Part shown: piece after piece, positions 44,820 to 54,637 of the stretch
Numbering within the stretch: the first letter of the stretch is position 1
Layout of the letters: every line of letters begins with the position of its first letter
Assembly (NCBI GenBank): GCA_030668875.1
Contig: DAOVER010000013.1
Span: 1-64,000, forward strand
Length of the DNA: 64,000 nucleotides
Direction of reading: 5' to 3'
DNA from: Candidatus Heimdallarchaeota archaeon
GTDB taxonomy: Archaea > Asgardarchaeota > Heimdallarchaeia > Heimdallarchaeales > Heimdallarchaeaceae
Made by a program: the position numbers and the translations under genes
The notes under the pieces: model-generated
What the model saw: only the letters and a program-made list of their open reading frames with translations
Database searches by the model: none
Told to the model about the DNA's origin: nothing

Positions 44820-44947
44820 TTTAACACCTGGAGATTGTATCTAAACAGTTTCAGTTGGTATGGTATTTTAGGGTGTAATAAGATTTGTTGTGAACTTCCA
44901 ATTTGGCGTAAAATATTTTTTTGTTCAATTTTAATTTCAGAGTTTTC

Positions 44948-45001
44948 AGTATTTAAATTATAAGGCATTCTTCTTTACAGTATTATTTTGGTTTTTATAG
45001 G
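44948..45001 (+). promoter_or_regulatory. Candidate promoter region of the MoxR-DUF5682 operon
   Basis: Two TATA-like elements precede the ATG at 45019: GTATTTAAATTATAAG near 44949-44964 and TTTTTATAGG near 44992-45001. The second would give an almost leaderless message, the first a leader of about 35 bases. Which is used cannot be told from sequence. Confidence 0.35.
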
Positions 45002-45018
45002 TTAATCTCAGTTGATTT

Positions 45019-46152
45019 ATGAGTCAGATGGCAAAGGAAAAAATCATACGTGAACCAACAGAAATTCGAAATAGAGATGAAATTGAAGCATTAAAGCAAA
45101 ATGATACTTATGATAAGCCTGAAAATTGGTTTCTCAGCCCTAGAATGGTTGAAACCTTTATTTTGGGATCCGATGAAGTACTAGAATATGAAGTAAAAGA
45201 TAAGAAAAAGAAAATAAAGATAACAAGAAAATTTTACGGAGATAACGTTCTAGTACAACGAAGTATTATTACACTAGCTTCAGACAGAGGTTTGCTACTA
45301 ATTGGTGAGCCTGGAACAGCTAAGAGCTGGTTATCTGAACATCTAGCTGCAGGAATTTCGCATACTTCATTAAATGGAATTCAAGGAACTGCTGGAGTAA
45401 CTGAAGATCAGATAAAATACTCATGGAATTATGCTATGTTACTGGCAGAAGGACCTTCATTGAACGCTTTAGTACCTAGCCCTGTTTATGTAGGGATGAA
45501 GGATGGGTTAATAACTAGATTTGAAGAAGTAACAAGATGTCCTAGAGAGATCCAAGATACTTTGATTAGCATTCTTTCAGATAAGGTTCTCATTGTTCCC
45601 GAATTAGGTGAAAAAGGTGTCTTATTAGCAAGAAAGGGATTCAACATTATAGGAACCGCTAACACGAGAGATAAGGGAGTAAATGAGATGAGTTCAGCTC
45701 TTAAAAGACGTTTTAATTTTGAAACTGTACACCCAATAAAGAGCGTGAAAGAAGAGATTGAAGTTGTTCAAAATCAAACCGAGGGTATGCTTGAAAGTGA
45801 TAATGTGAAGGTTGAATTCAAACATGACATTTACGAATTGCTAGTGAAAACTTTTCACGAGCTTAGAAAAGGAGAAACGACAGATGGAGTGAAGGTTAAC
45901 ATACCTTCAACAGTTATGTCTACAGCTGAAGCAGTCTCTGTTGCGTATAATTCTGGTCTTTATGCACGATATTATGATGATGGGATTGTTAAACCAAAGC
46001 ATTTAGCTATCAACATCAAAGGGGCTGTAATCAAAGATAACAATGAAGATATCCAGAAGCTGAATCAATATTGGGATCTTATTGTAAAACGAAGAGGATC
46101 TAATAACAAAGATTGGTCCAGTTACTATGACTCAAAGAAATACCTCATGTGA
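45019..46152 (+). CDS. MoxR-type AAA+ ATPase of the DUF5682 system
   Basis: 377 aa, first gene of a five-gene operon. The N-terminal about 75 residues are charged and specific to this branch. Walker A is GEPGTAKS (96-103), Walker B is ITRFEEVTRCPREIQD, sensor 1 is GFNIIGTANTRDKG and the arginine finger lies in SSALKRRFNFE. VSPVYVG-like and GTAGVTEDQIKYSWN segments are the MoxR pore/insert regions. Family knowledge: MoxR ATPases remodel partner proteins together with VWA proteins. It probably acts with the VWA protein two genes downstream. Confidence 0.9.
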   Translation: MSQMAKEKIIREPTEIRNRDEIEALKQNDTYDKPENWFLSPRMVETFILGSDEVLEYEVKDKKKKIKITRKFYGDNVLVQRSIITLASDRGLLLIGEPGTAKSWLSEHLAAGISHTSLNGIQGTAGVTEDQIKYSWNYAMLLAEGPSLNALVPSPVYVGMKDGLITRFEEVTRCPREIQDTLISILSDKVLIVPELGEKGVLLARKGFNIIGTANTRDKGVNEMSSALKRRFNFETVHPIKSVKEEIEVVQNQTEGMLESDNVKVEFKHDIYELLVKTFHELRKGETTDGVKVNIPSTVMSTAEAVSVAYNSGLYARYYDDGIVKPKHLAINIKGAVIKDNNEDIQKLNQYWDLIVKRRGSNNKDWSSYYDSKKYLM

Positions 46153-46156
46153 TAAT

Positions 46157-48553
46157 ATGAGTGACCTTGACTCAAAGGAAACAATGGAAGGTATACAAAA
46201 AAAGATCCGAAAAATCGAAGACCAAACCATTGTTTACTTCCCTATTAAACATCATTCAATTGCATGTTCTCATTATCTAGAAAAGGCTATAGATTTCTAT
46301 AAACCTGAAAAAATATTGATAGAACTTCCATTTGGAGCTGAAGTAAATTTACCTATTCTACAATCAGATCTAACAATACCACCTATTGCTTTACATTCAT
46401 TTTACGTGGATAACCTAAATATCTTCGAATTAAATGGAAAACTATCTCCTGATGAGAGCATCCCAGTAAGATTTGAAGGATACCATCCTATTGTAGCTTA
46501 TTCACCTGAGTATCATGCTATACAACTAGCTAAAGAAAAGGAAATTGAGGTGGAATTTATTGATCTGCCTTTGTATAATATTATTCCTTATAGATTTAAG
46601 CAATCCTCTATATCTTTGTTCTATCCCGATGAAAGATATTATGAATTTAATGCATATGGAGCTCTCTTAGCAAAGAAATTACGGTGTAGGAATTTCCATG
46701 AGGTTTGGGAAACAATGTTCGAAACAAACCTTGATATGAACTTTCAAGAATTCATGAGGAAACTTTATATATTCAGCTTAGTTGCGAGAAGTTCCCTTTC
46801 AGAAGAATTTCTAGAACAGGAGGGAGCTAATATTCGTGAAGAATTTATGAAGTACAGAATAAAGAAAAGTTACCAAGATATACAAGAAAAAGATCGCAAA
46901 GGTAGTTTGTTAGTTGTAACTGGTGCCTTTCATTCTGTTGTTTTGCCCTTTCTAAAAGGAAAAACTCAGAAAATAAGAAAAAAAGAGAACGTAATAATAA
47001 CCGTTCCATACACCTATAATCAATTAGCTCTTTCAAGTGGATATCAATCAGGAAATCCAGCACCCAGATATTATGATAAATTATGGTCCAATTTACGAAA
47101 TCCAGACATCAAGGATATTAAAATTGCAACATTAAATTTAGCTCTTGAAGTGAAAAATCAATCAAGAGAATATGGATCATTTGTTAGTGTTGCTGATAGT
47201 GTTCATGTTTTTAGAATGGCTCAAAACCTAGGCAGTTTCAGAGGAAAAGAAACCACTGGTTACTATGACTTAGTGGATGCTGTTAAATCAGTTTTTATCA
47301 AAGGTGATGAGAAAATATACGGACCCTCGATATATCGTGCTCTGGATGAAATACTCATAGGAGATGAGTACGGGACAATAGATCCTAATTTATCAACTAC
47401 GCCTCTACTAGCTGATTTCCAATACAGAGCAAAGAAATTACGAATTAAGTTAGCTGCTGCAACTAAGTTGATGAGATTGAATTTGTACCAAACAAGTACT
47501 GCAAAACTAAAGTCACAATTCCTTCATCAGACAGTTTTTCTAAATTTAGGCTTTGGAGAAATGATAAAGGGACCAAATTTGATAAAGAAAGAGAATTTAC
47601 ACCTACTTGCGGAACAGTGGAATATTGCTTATAATCGTGGTGTTGAAATTAAATTAATCAGTTCGATAAGTTTAGGTAATACTGTTAGAAACGCTTGTTT
47701 AACACTCCTTAGAGAAAAATTTGCTTCTACTGGAGAATCTGGCGTGGCAAGTGAACTTTTGTTAGTAGCTGCACAAATGGGTTTAGTTGAAGTGCTTGAT
47801 GATTTAGGGAAACAGCTGATTGATATTATAGATAAAGATCGTGATTTCAAAAGTCTCGTTCAAGCTCTCTACCAATTAGTTGCACTTTACAATTATCAAG
47901 AATCCTTGTTAACTGAAGGATTTAAACCTCTCCTAAGACTAATAGAACAAGCATATATCCGAGCAACTTTTCTAGTACCTTCAATTCTTCTGATTCAGGA
48001 AGATGAAGAGGAAACTGTAATTGAAAAAATCAAAGCCTTAACAAACTTTATTCTATCTTTTGATGATATTGAAGTTGATAAGAATCTCTTCATAGGGCAG
48101 ATTAAGACAACTCTTACAAACGGAAAAGGAAACCATGCAGTGAAAGGTGCATTAACCGGTGTTTTATATTCCTTACACGAAAAGAAAGTTGATGAATTGA
48201 CACGGGAAATCAATGGTTATTTCGTAGGTGGAGCTTCTCTAGATGGAGGTAGTTTTGTTTATGGGTTGTTTATGATTTGTAGAGAAATATTACTACTGAA
48301 AGAAGATTTCTTTGATCGAATAGATAATTTAGTATGTCAATTTTCTAATGAAGATTTTCTAACAATTTTACCATTATTTAGACGATCATTTTCTCTTTTT
48401 ACACCAAAGGAAATTGATATTATCGGTTCCAATGTTGCGCAGAAAAGAGAAATAGAAAAAATGGAAAAGATAGAGATAAGTGGAAATCTAGCTGAACTTC
48501 TGCATTTTGCTGACCAGTTAGCAGGAAGTAAATTCGAGGAGATGGGCTTATGA
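46157..48553 (+). CDS. DUF5682-family protein
   Basis: 798 aa from the ATG at 46157, four bases after the MoxR stop (the frame is open 30 bases into MoxR). The N-terminus carries the DUF5682 hallmark VYFPIKHHSIACSHYLEKAI (HHS from residue 32) and ILIELPFGAE. Around 255-265, VVTGAFHSVVLPFL has a GxxH motif reminiscent of the TraB/ChaN/EreA fold, a group that includes metal-dependent hydrolases; this relation is inference. The rest is mostly helical repeats without recognised domains. Known bacterial relatives also sit beside MoxR and VWA genes; no function is established. Confidence 0.82.
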   Translation: MSDLDSKETMEGIQKKIRKIEDQTIVYFPIKHHSIACSHYLEKAIDFYKPEKILIELPFGAEVNLPILQSDLTIPPIALHSFYVDNLNIFELNGKLSPDESIPVRFEGYHPIVAYSPEYHAIQLAKEKEIEVEFIDLPLYNIIPYRFKQSSISLFYPDERYYEFNAYGALLAKKLRCRNFHEVWETMFETNLDMNFQEFMRKLYIFSLVARSSLSEEFLEQEGANIREEFMKYRIKKSYQDIQEKDRKGSLLVVTGAFHSVVLPFLKGKTQKIRKKENVIITVPYTYNQLALSSGYQSGNPAPRYYDKLWSNLRNPDIKDIKIATLNLALEVKNQSREYGSFVSVADSVHVFRMAQNLGSFRGKETTGYYDLVDAVKSVFIKGDEKIYGPSIYRALDEILIGDEYGTIDPNLSTTPLLADFQYRAKKLRIKLAAATKLMRLNLYQTSTAKLKSQFLHQTVFLNLGFGEMIKGPNLIKKENLHLLAEQWNIAYNRGVEIKLISSISLGNTVRNACLTLLREKFASTGESGVASELLLVAAQMGLVEVLDDLGKQLIDIIDKDRDFKSLVQALYQLVALYNYQESLLTEGFKPLLRLIEQAYIRATFLVPSILLIQEDEEETVIEKIKALTNFILSFDDIEVDKNLFIGQIKTTLTNGKGNHAVKGALTGVLYSLHEKKVDELTREINGYFVGGASLDGGSFVYGLFMICREILLLKEDFFDRIDNLVCQFSNEDFLTILPLFRRSFSLFTPKEIDIIGSNVAQKREIEKMEKIEISGNLAELLHFADQLAGSKFEEMGL

Positions 48554-49923
48554 AGAAAAGTGATGAGATTTTAGAACTATTAAATGATGATGTTAACAGA
48601 TGGAGACTAATTTTAGGTAAATATAGCTATAAACAACTTGAATTTCAAGAAGATAGACAAGATCCACTTTTTGGAAAACCTGACTTATTAACAAATCAAA
48701 AACGACAACAACAAGCTCCTGGTCAAGGTGATGGTCAACGTAAACAACAAATGAAATCTGGATCAAGTCAAGCTCCTGGTCAAGGAACAAAATCTAAAAT
48801 CCCCCAATCAAGGCAAAGGCAAAAAACTTCTGGAAGATCACAGAGAGGAGGAACTGGGGGACAAGGTATGCCAGGAATTAACTCCTTACAACAGATGGAT
48901 GAAACGTTATCATTCTTGTATCAACGCGAATATGAAATGAGAGACGAGCCAGACACAGGACCTAAATCAGCTGGAAAAAGCTCAGGAGGTATTTCTATAC
49001 CTCGTTGGATAAACAATGTAAAGGAACTATTTCCAGATGACGCAGTCAAAATACTGCAAAATGATGCTTTACATCGGTATAAACTCTCCCAACTTGTGAT
49101 TGATGGAGATATGATCGATGAAATAGAACATGATTTTGACTTACTAAAAGCAATTTTAGAATTCAAGAATCTAATGAAACCAGATGTTCTGGAAAAAGCT
49201 AAAAAAATAATTCGTAAAATTGCCCAACAGCTAGCAGATAAAATATTTTTGGAAGTTCAACCTGCTCTACTTGGAAAAATTCACAAAAATGAACATTCTC
49301 CACACAAGAGATTTAATTCAACTGATTGGAAGAGAACAATCGAGCATAATCTCAAGAATTACGATAAAGACATGAAAAAGTTGATCGTTGAACGAATTTT
49401 CTTCTGGGAAAGAAGAAATAAGATGAGATATCATATAGTTCTTGTAATTGATCAGTCAGGGAGTATGACAAGTTCGGTGATATATTCTGCAGTTATGGCT
49501 GGAATATTCAACTCTCTTCCAAATGTAGATGTGTCCCTTGTAGTGTTTGATACTCGTGTTGTGGATTTATCAAATCAAGTAGGAGACATTGTTGAATTAT
49601 TGTTAAAAGTACAACTAGGTGGTGGTACAGATATAGCTTCAGCTGTTGAGTTTTCAGCTAAAAAAGTTGAAACTCCAGAGAGAACTTTATTCATATTACT
49701 TACTGATTTTTATGAAGGTGGAAACCGCCACAAATTGATTGCGACAATTAAAGAATTACAAGCTTCTGGAACAAAAATGATCGGTTTAGCAGCTTTAGAT
49801 TATGATTATGCTGCAAATTATGATCATGAATTAGCACGCAGAGTGGAAGAAGCTGGAATGAAAGTAGCTGTTCTTTCTCCAAAGGATTTAGCAGAATGGG
49901 TAGCTGAAAATATGGGGTCGTGA
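48550..49923 (+). CDS. VWA-domain protein (CoxE-like) of the DUF5682 system
   Basis: 457 aa, overlapping DUF5682 by 4 bases (ATGA). Residues about 35-115 are low-complexity, rich in Gln, Gly, Ser and basic residues, probably disordered. A helical middle precedes a C-terminal VWA domain with complete MIDAS: VIDQSGSM (from Asp301), QLGGGTDIASA and LLTDFYEGG. Metal-dependent binding of a target or of another subunit is expected. The next gene begins at its stop codon. The pairing with the upstream MoxR is typical. Confidence 0.88.
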   Translation: MKKSDEILELLNDDVNRWRLILGKYSYKQLEFQEDRQDPLFGKPDLLTNQKRQQQAPGQGDGQRKQQMKSGSSQAPGQGTKSKIPQSRQRQKTSGRSQRGGTGGQGMPGINSLQQMDETLSFLYQREYEMRDEPDTGPKSAGKSSGGISIPRWINNVKELFPDDAVKILQNDALHRYKLSQLVIDGDMIDEIEHDFDLLKAILEFKNLMKPDVLEKAKKIIRKIAQQLADKIFLEVQPALLGKIHKNEHSPHKRFNSTDWKRTIEHNLKNYDKDMKKLIVERIFFWERRNKMRYHIVLVIDQSGSMTSSVIYSAVMAGIFNSLPNVDVSLVVFDTRVVDLSNQVGDIVELLLKVQLGGGTDIASAVEFSAKKVETPERTLFILLTDFYEGGNRHKLIATIKELQASGTKMIGLAALDYDYAANYDHELARRVEEAGMKVAVLSPKDLAEWVAENMGS

Positions 49924-49925
49924 AA

Positions 49926-51206
49926 ATGAGTGAAAATGAAATGATAACTGAAAACATGCAAGAAAACCTTCCAGAATTAGATTTGAAACAACTTGACGAA
50001 AAAGAAGAAGAAGTAGTTCCTGAAAGAGTAGAGCTGCCTGAAAATATTGAACCAGCTCTTGATAAAATAAGAGATTGGTTTAACAAACTTTTTCTTTACG
50101 GTGTTCAGAGGATATCCAAGGATAACATCGAAGAGTTACAAGCTCTATCTATCACAGCACACACAATTAAAGTTGCTAGATTAGAAAGAGATATTCAGTC
50201 GATGAGTAAAATACTTGAATTATATTTGAAAAAAGATCCAACATTTAATTTTACACGATTAACATCAACTCTTTCAAGAATTTCATTAACAGCAAAAACA
50301 ATTCATGATTATAAAGAAGGAAAAGAGCTACCGATTCAGCTGATTAAACTACTTACTGGAGCAAAAGAAGAGAAACAAGAATTTGATCTCTTAATTGCCC
50401 AAACTTTAGGCCTAAGTGGCTGGATGACTGATTCAGGATACGTGGGTGTAACTGCCTATTTGTATGACTTGACAAATAAAAGAATCATAGCAGCTACAAA
50501 TGCTCGACCTTTAACATCCTTGCAATATATGAATAATCGCAGAGGTAGATATGGTGGATATAGAAGATCAAGAAGCTCAAGATCTAATCTCAATTCTGAA
50601 CTAAAGAATATAATGCTGATAAATGAATTGGATACTAATTCTAATATCAAAATAAAGGATTTTTCAGCTTCTGCCTTTCAGATTAGAAATGGAAAAATAT
50701 CAAACGATTATCCTGCAAAGCTATCTCTTGGTAAATATCTTCGAGTTCATAGATACAAAGCAATTCCTTGGACTTCTACAAGGTTTCAGAATATTCGTTT
50801 TGATGACTGGAATGAAGTTCACACTAAAATTCAGGAAGTTGAATCTGAAGGAAAAACACTCTTTCCTCAACTTTTTGGGCTGTTCAAGGTGAAGGCTTTT
50901 TCCCCGATGGAACACGATGAAGTTGAAAAAATATACAAATTCAAAGCTTATGATAAAAACTATGACAGCATGAATATAGTGATTCCGGATAAAGGTAGAA
51001 ATCAATATGCAATTGAATCATTCAAAGATTTATTCCAGAATAAGACTTTTCCTTCGATTATCTTTGGCCAAGCTAGAATAGGTTCTGATGGTAATCTGTC
51101 CTTATGGCCCATCAGTGGCATATGGAGCAAAGGTATGATGCTTTCTAATTATAGTATTGTTAGAAGTTGTGATTTCACTCTAAATAAAATGAGGTTCAAA
51201 AGGTGA
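49926..51206 (+). CDS. Unrecognised protein, fourth gene of the DUF5682 operon
   Basis: 426 aa from the ATG at 49926; a GTG at 49920 overlapping the VWA stop (GTGA) is an equal alternative. An acidic N-terminus is followed by a helical domain (about 40-130). A beta-containing region has SGWMTDSGYVGVTAYLYDLTNKRIIAATNARP, an RGRYGGYRRSRSSRS basic patch (about 210-226), and a C-terminal domain with IIFGQARIG and LWPISG. No known domain was identified. The helical N-terminal domain resembles that of the next protein. Part of the operon by spacing; function unknown. Confidence 0.7.
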   Translation: MSENEMITENMQENLPELDLKQLDEKEEEVVPERVELPENIEPALDKIRDWFNKLFLYGVQRISKDNIEELQALSITAHTIKVARLERDIQSMSKILELYLKKDPTFNFTRLTSTLSRISLTAKTIHDYKEGKELPIQLIKLLTGAKEEKQEFDLLIAQTLGLSGWMTDSGYVGVTAYLYDLTNKRIIAATNARPLTSLQYMNNRRGRYGGYRRSRSSRSNLNSELKNIMLINELDTNSNIKIKDFSASAFQIRNGKISNDYPAKLSLGKYLRVHRYKAIPWTSTRFQNIRFDDWNEVHTKIQEVESEGKTLFPQLFGLFKVKAFSPMEHDEVEKIYKFKAYDKNYDSMNIVIPDKGRNQYAIESFKDLFQNKTFPSIIFGQARIGSDGNLSLWPISGIWSKGMMLSNYSIVRSCDFTLNKMRFKR

Positions 51207-51210
51207 GAAA

Positions 51211-53538
51211 ATGGGATTAGTAATAACTGAATCTGAGTCGCTATCAATTGATAGATTTCTTGCTCCTCTAGAAGATATAATAATCAAAATAATACTCATA
51301 GGAGCAGATAGTTTAGAAGATATAGACATTAAAAAACTAGAGGAATTTCAGAAAGAAATAAAATTAATGAATATGAAAAACCTTGGAAATAAAGTAGCTA
51401 CTTTACTAAAACTTCTAAAGAAAAAGGATAAAGTCTGGAATAACGAGGAGAAAGAGGATCTTACAATATTAACAAGTGTACTTCATCAGAGTATCTATCA
51501 AATCAAATCAAAGTTTACAAAGAACAAGGATCTTTCTAAAGACGAGAAAAAGAGTATAATAAAACCCATATCACAAAAAACTGTAAAAGAGCTGGAATTG
51601 ATTCCTTTTGAGATTGAAGCAATTGGTAAGTCTAGAAGTGGAAGTGGTCAATACTCTGGTCAATACTACAAGATTAAAGGAATTAATACAGAGACAAATG
51701 AATGGATAACTGTTATAGATCACTCACAGATTTATGCTTCAAGTGTCAACTCAGCATGGCAAAGTAGTCTGATAAATGACAGGGTGTACTTGAATAAACT
51801 TCTAGGAAATAGACTGAAAATATACAATCTTGTCCTTGAAAAGAACCAACTTTACAGGAAATCCCTAGATTCAAGAAAACAAGGTGATTTTACAGATTTA
51901 ACTCAAGAAGAAAGAAAAAAATTACTTCTTGAATTTAACAAGAAACAAGATAAAACAATTTACAGTATCAAAACTATCTCGAAATTAGAATATTCTCCTA
52001 AATACTCAAGTCCTTTCAGAATGCAAATTAAAGATGAAGGAGGAACTAAGAAAGAGCAAGTAACCTTCTCCAATGATATTTTCTATCATATGTTCTTCAA
52101 TGAAATGAAAAACATACAATTCATAGAGAAGGGAAATTATCGTATACTTTTCCATGAAGGAGACGCATATTTAACTAGTATGAAACTATCATTACCGCAG
52201 ACAATCTGGGATTGGAAAAGAATAATCAAGCTTTGGATTAAGCAAGAAAATGAAACTGCCTTCCTCTTAAATCTCCAGTCATCTGAACAATTGAAAGATG
52301 ATTTAGTTAAGAAAATAAATGAAAAAGCATCTCAAACAAAAATTTCGAATAAAGATATAGAAGAAGATCCCCTTTCTTACTTCATTCAAGAAAAATTATC
52401 AGATTATGTAAACTATCCATGGATTTCAACATTAGACTGGAAAAAACTAGCTCAACCCTATAACAATCTAGAATATCTGAAAAAAATGATAAAAATAGAT
52501 AATTTCCTCCCATCAATTATGATAGCTTTGTCGAAAAATAAAAAACTAAGCTATAAATGTAGAGATGAAAAAATCAATCTTTGGATTCATGAATATCTAG
52601 AAAATATAATAACTCGAAAGAATCTTCGTAACTTTTCGAGACTTGTTAGTCAGAGGATTAGAAGTATCTCACATCCTAAAGAAGTTGTTCTTCTACTAGC
52701 TTTGCATCTAGAAGTTTATGGTTGTCTTACAAATGAAGTAGCAAATTCACTCAAATATTCACCATGCTTTAACAGGAGTAAAAATTTGCGTGATTACATG
52801 GAAGCTAATCCCAAAGATAGATTCTGGTTGAGTTGTATCAGATTATTCTCAGAAGTAGAGATAATTGCTAATTGGGAAAAAGCTGTTAAATCCTGGATGA
52901 AAAATAAAAAAGAACACTTATCTTTATACCTTTTAGCTCAATCTAGATTACTCTCTAAAGATATACGGAAAATCATTTCGTCAAAAATACAAAAAACTCA
53001 ACTTGAGAGTTGTTTAGATAAAGAGGACAATGTTCAGAAATTTATCATTAAAAAGATGTCTAAAATAGGTATTAAGTTACCATGGAAAACTAGTGTTAAC
53101 TTGAAGTCTGATATTCAATCTGTAAAGAATGTAGATAAAACAAATCCCTCAATAACGGACCACTACAGTGGCTTATTGATCTATCTCACAAAAGATAAAA
53201 TAGTTCTAGAAAAATATGAGAAACAGAAGAAATATTGTTGGGGTTTTGCTCTGATAAAGGAATTAATGAATGAAGCGAATATGGATAGATTATGCCGAAT
53301 TACTTCTCAACTAGTTTCAAGTTCTCCAAAATCTTCATCATATCTATGGGCTCTATTCAAAGAACACTATGAAGATATACCAAAACCATTACTGCAAAGG
53401 ATAAAGAACTCAAGAGCAGTAACTGATTGTAAACAATTAAATGCTTATATCGAATCAGGAATAGAAGAAAGATTCTACTATTCTTGTTTAGCTTTGATAA
53501 ATGAAAAAGAACTTGAACCAACGTTAAATGTGCACTAA
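51211..53538 (+). CDS. Unrecognised large protein, last gene of the DUF5682 operon
   Basis: 775 aa, start supported by AGGTGAG just upstream and only 4 bases after the previous stop. Residues about 10-110 form a helical domain like the one in the preceding protein. A middle region (about 125-330) has a Ser/Gly/Tyr patch (SRSGSGQYSGQYYKIKG) and mixed strands. The C-terminal half is helical with repeated Trp/Leu-rich units (WKTS.., WGFALIKELM), suggesting a scaffold. No catalytic motif is evident. A T-rich terminator follows. Confidence 0.7.
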   Translation: MGLVITESESLSIDRFLAPLEDIIIKIILIGADSLEDIDIKKLEEFQKEIKLMNMKNLGNKVATLLKLLKKKDKVWNNEEKEDLTILTSVLHQSIYQIKSKFTKNKDLSKDEKKSIIKPISQKTVKELELIPFEIEAIGKSRSGSGQYSGQYYKIKGINTETNEWITVIDHSQIYASSVNSAWQSSLINDRVYLNKLLGNRLKIYNLVLEKNQLYRKSLDSRKQGDFTDLTQEERKKLLLEFNKKQDKTIYSIKTISKLEYSPKYSSPFRMQIKDEGGTKKEQVTFSNDIFYHMFFNEMKNIQFIEKGNYRILFHEGDAYLTSMKLSLPQTIWDWKRIIKLWIKQENETAFLLNLQSSEQLKDDLVKKINEKASQTKISNKDIEEDPLSYFIQEKLSDYVNYPWISTLDWKKLAQPYNNLEYLKKMIKIDNFLPSIMIALSKNKKLSYKCRDEKINLWIHEYLENIITRKNLRNFSRLVSQRIRSISHPKEVVLLLALHLEVYGCLTNEVANSLKYSPCFNRSKNLRDYMEANPKDRFWLSCIRLFSEVEIIANWEKAVKSWMKNKKEHLSLYLLAQSRLLSKDIRKIISSKIQKTQLESCLDKEDNVQKFIIKKMSKIGIKLPWKTSVNLKSDIQSVKNVDKTNPSITDHYSGLLIYLTKDKIVLEKYEKQKKYCWGFALIKELMNEANMDRLCRITSQLVSSSPKSSSYLWALFKEHYEDIPKPLLQRIKNSRAVTDCKQLNAYIESGIEERFYYSCLALINEKELEPTLNVH

Positions 53539-53550
53539 TCTATAGATGGT

Positions 53551-53576
53551 TCTTTCTTTTTTTCTTTCTTTTTTCT
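53551..53576 (+). terminator. T-rich terminator of the MoxR-DUF5682 operon
   Basis: Pyrimidine tract dominated by T runs (four to seven T) starting 12 bases after the last stop codon. Confidence 0.5.
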
Positions 53577-53658
53577 AGTCTATTACTTGGAATTAAATGA
53601 GATAAGGTTTATTAAAAACCTTGAAATTTCAAAGTCCTAAATAAATGGTGATTTTGCT

Positions 53659-54558
53659 TTGAGCAAAGATAAAACATACAAAGATAACAAGTTAATATCT
53701 CTGATATTATGTCTGATATCCTATACTTTAGCAATTGGAGCTGCTATAGGTATTGGAATTGCATTACATCCTCTACTACATCCAATCTTGACTGCCTTTA
53801 TTGTTGATGTAATAGCAACTGTGATAATATTTAGCATTAGTGTTTTCTTCAAGAATACTAGTCTTTATGATCCCTACTGGAGTTTTATTCCAATACCCAT
53901 CATATTGTATTGGTTAATCACAGCTGATAATTACCCAACAATAACAATAAGACAGATAGTAATAATAGCAATAGTAGCTATTTGGGGGATAAGGTTGACT
54001 TTTAACTGGATTAGGGGTTGGAAAGGCTTAAATCATGAAGATTGGAGATATACGAAATTTAGAGAAGAGAAACCTAGTTTGTTCTGGTTCATAAATTTCA
54101 CAGGATTACAAATGATGCCTACATTGATAGTATTCTTAGGTTGTATTCCTATTTATTTCGGTATAATCTCAACAAGCTCAACATTTACAGTTTTTGATAT
54201 AATTGGTATAATAATAGCTTTGGGAGCAACAATTCTAGAAACAGTAGCAGACGAACAACTCAGAAACTTCGTCAAGAAAAAGCAAAAAAACGAATTTATG
54301 ACAAAAGGAGTATGGTCAGTTACCAGACACCCCAACTACTTTGGAGAAGTTAGTTTCTGGTGGGGCATGTTTTTCTTTGCAATAGCAAATGGAGTATCTA
54401 CTCTATGGGTGGTAGTAGGACCTATAAGTATGACAATATTGTTCTTGATAGTAAGTATCCCCTTGATGGAGAATAGGTTAATGAAGAAATATCCTGGTTA
54501 TACTGACTACAAATCCAGAGTATCTTCATTTATCCCATGGTTTGAGAAGAGAAATTAA
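53659..54558 (+). CDS. DUF1295 membrane protein (steroid 5-alpha-reductase-like fold)
   Basis: 299 aa from a TTG at 53659; the nearby ATG at 53645 is out of frame. About seven hydrophobic helices. The C-terminal GVWSVTRHPNYFGEVSFWWGMFF and a later MENRLMKKYPGYTDYKSRVSSFIPW are the DUF1295 signature, which resembles the SAM/NADPH-binding part of isoprenylcysteine methyltransferases and 5-alpha-reductases. A lipid or isoprenoid reductase/methylase role is inference. Confidence 0.85.
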   Translation: MSKDKTYKDNKLISLILCLISYTLAIGAAIGIGIALHPLLHPILTAFIVDVIATVIIFSISVFFKNTSLYDPYWSFIPIPIILYWLITADNYPTITIRQIVIIAIVAIWGIRLTFNWIRGWKGLNHEDWRYTKFREEKPSLFWFINFTGLQMMPTLIVFLGCIPIYFGIISTSSTFTVFDIIGIIIALGATILETVADEQLRNFVKKKQKNEFMTKGVWSVTRHPNYFGEVSFWWGMFFFAIANGVSTLWVVVGPISMTILFLIVSIPLMENRLMKKYPGYTDYKSRVSSFIPWFEKRN

Positions 54559-54637
54559 CACTCTTCCTCTAATACCAACAGCAACTTTTATTTCTAACCT
54601 ATTTCTAGTTAAGCTAAAACCCAATGAAAGTGGTACC

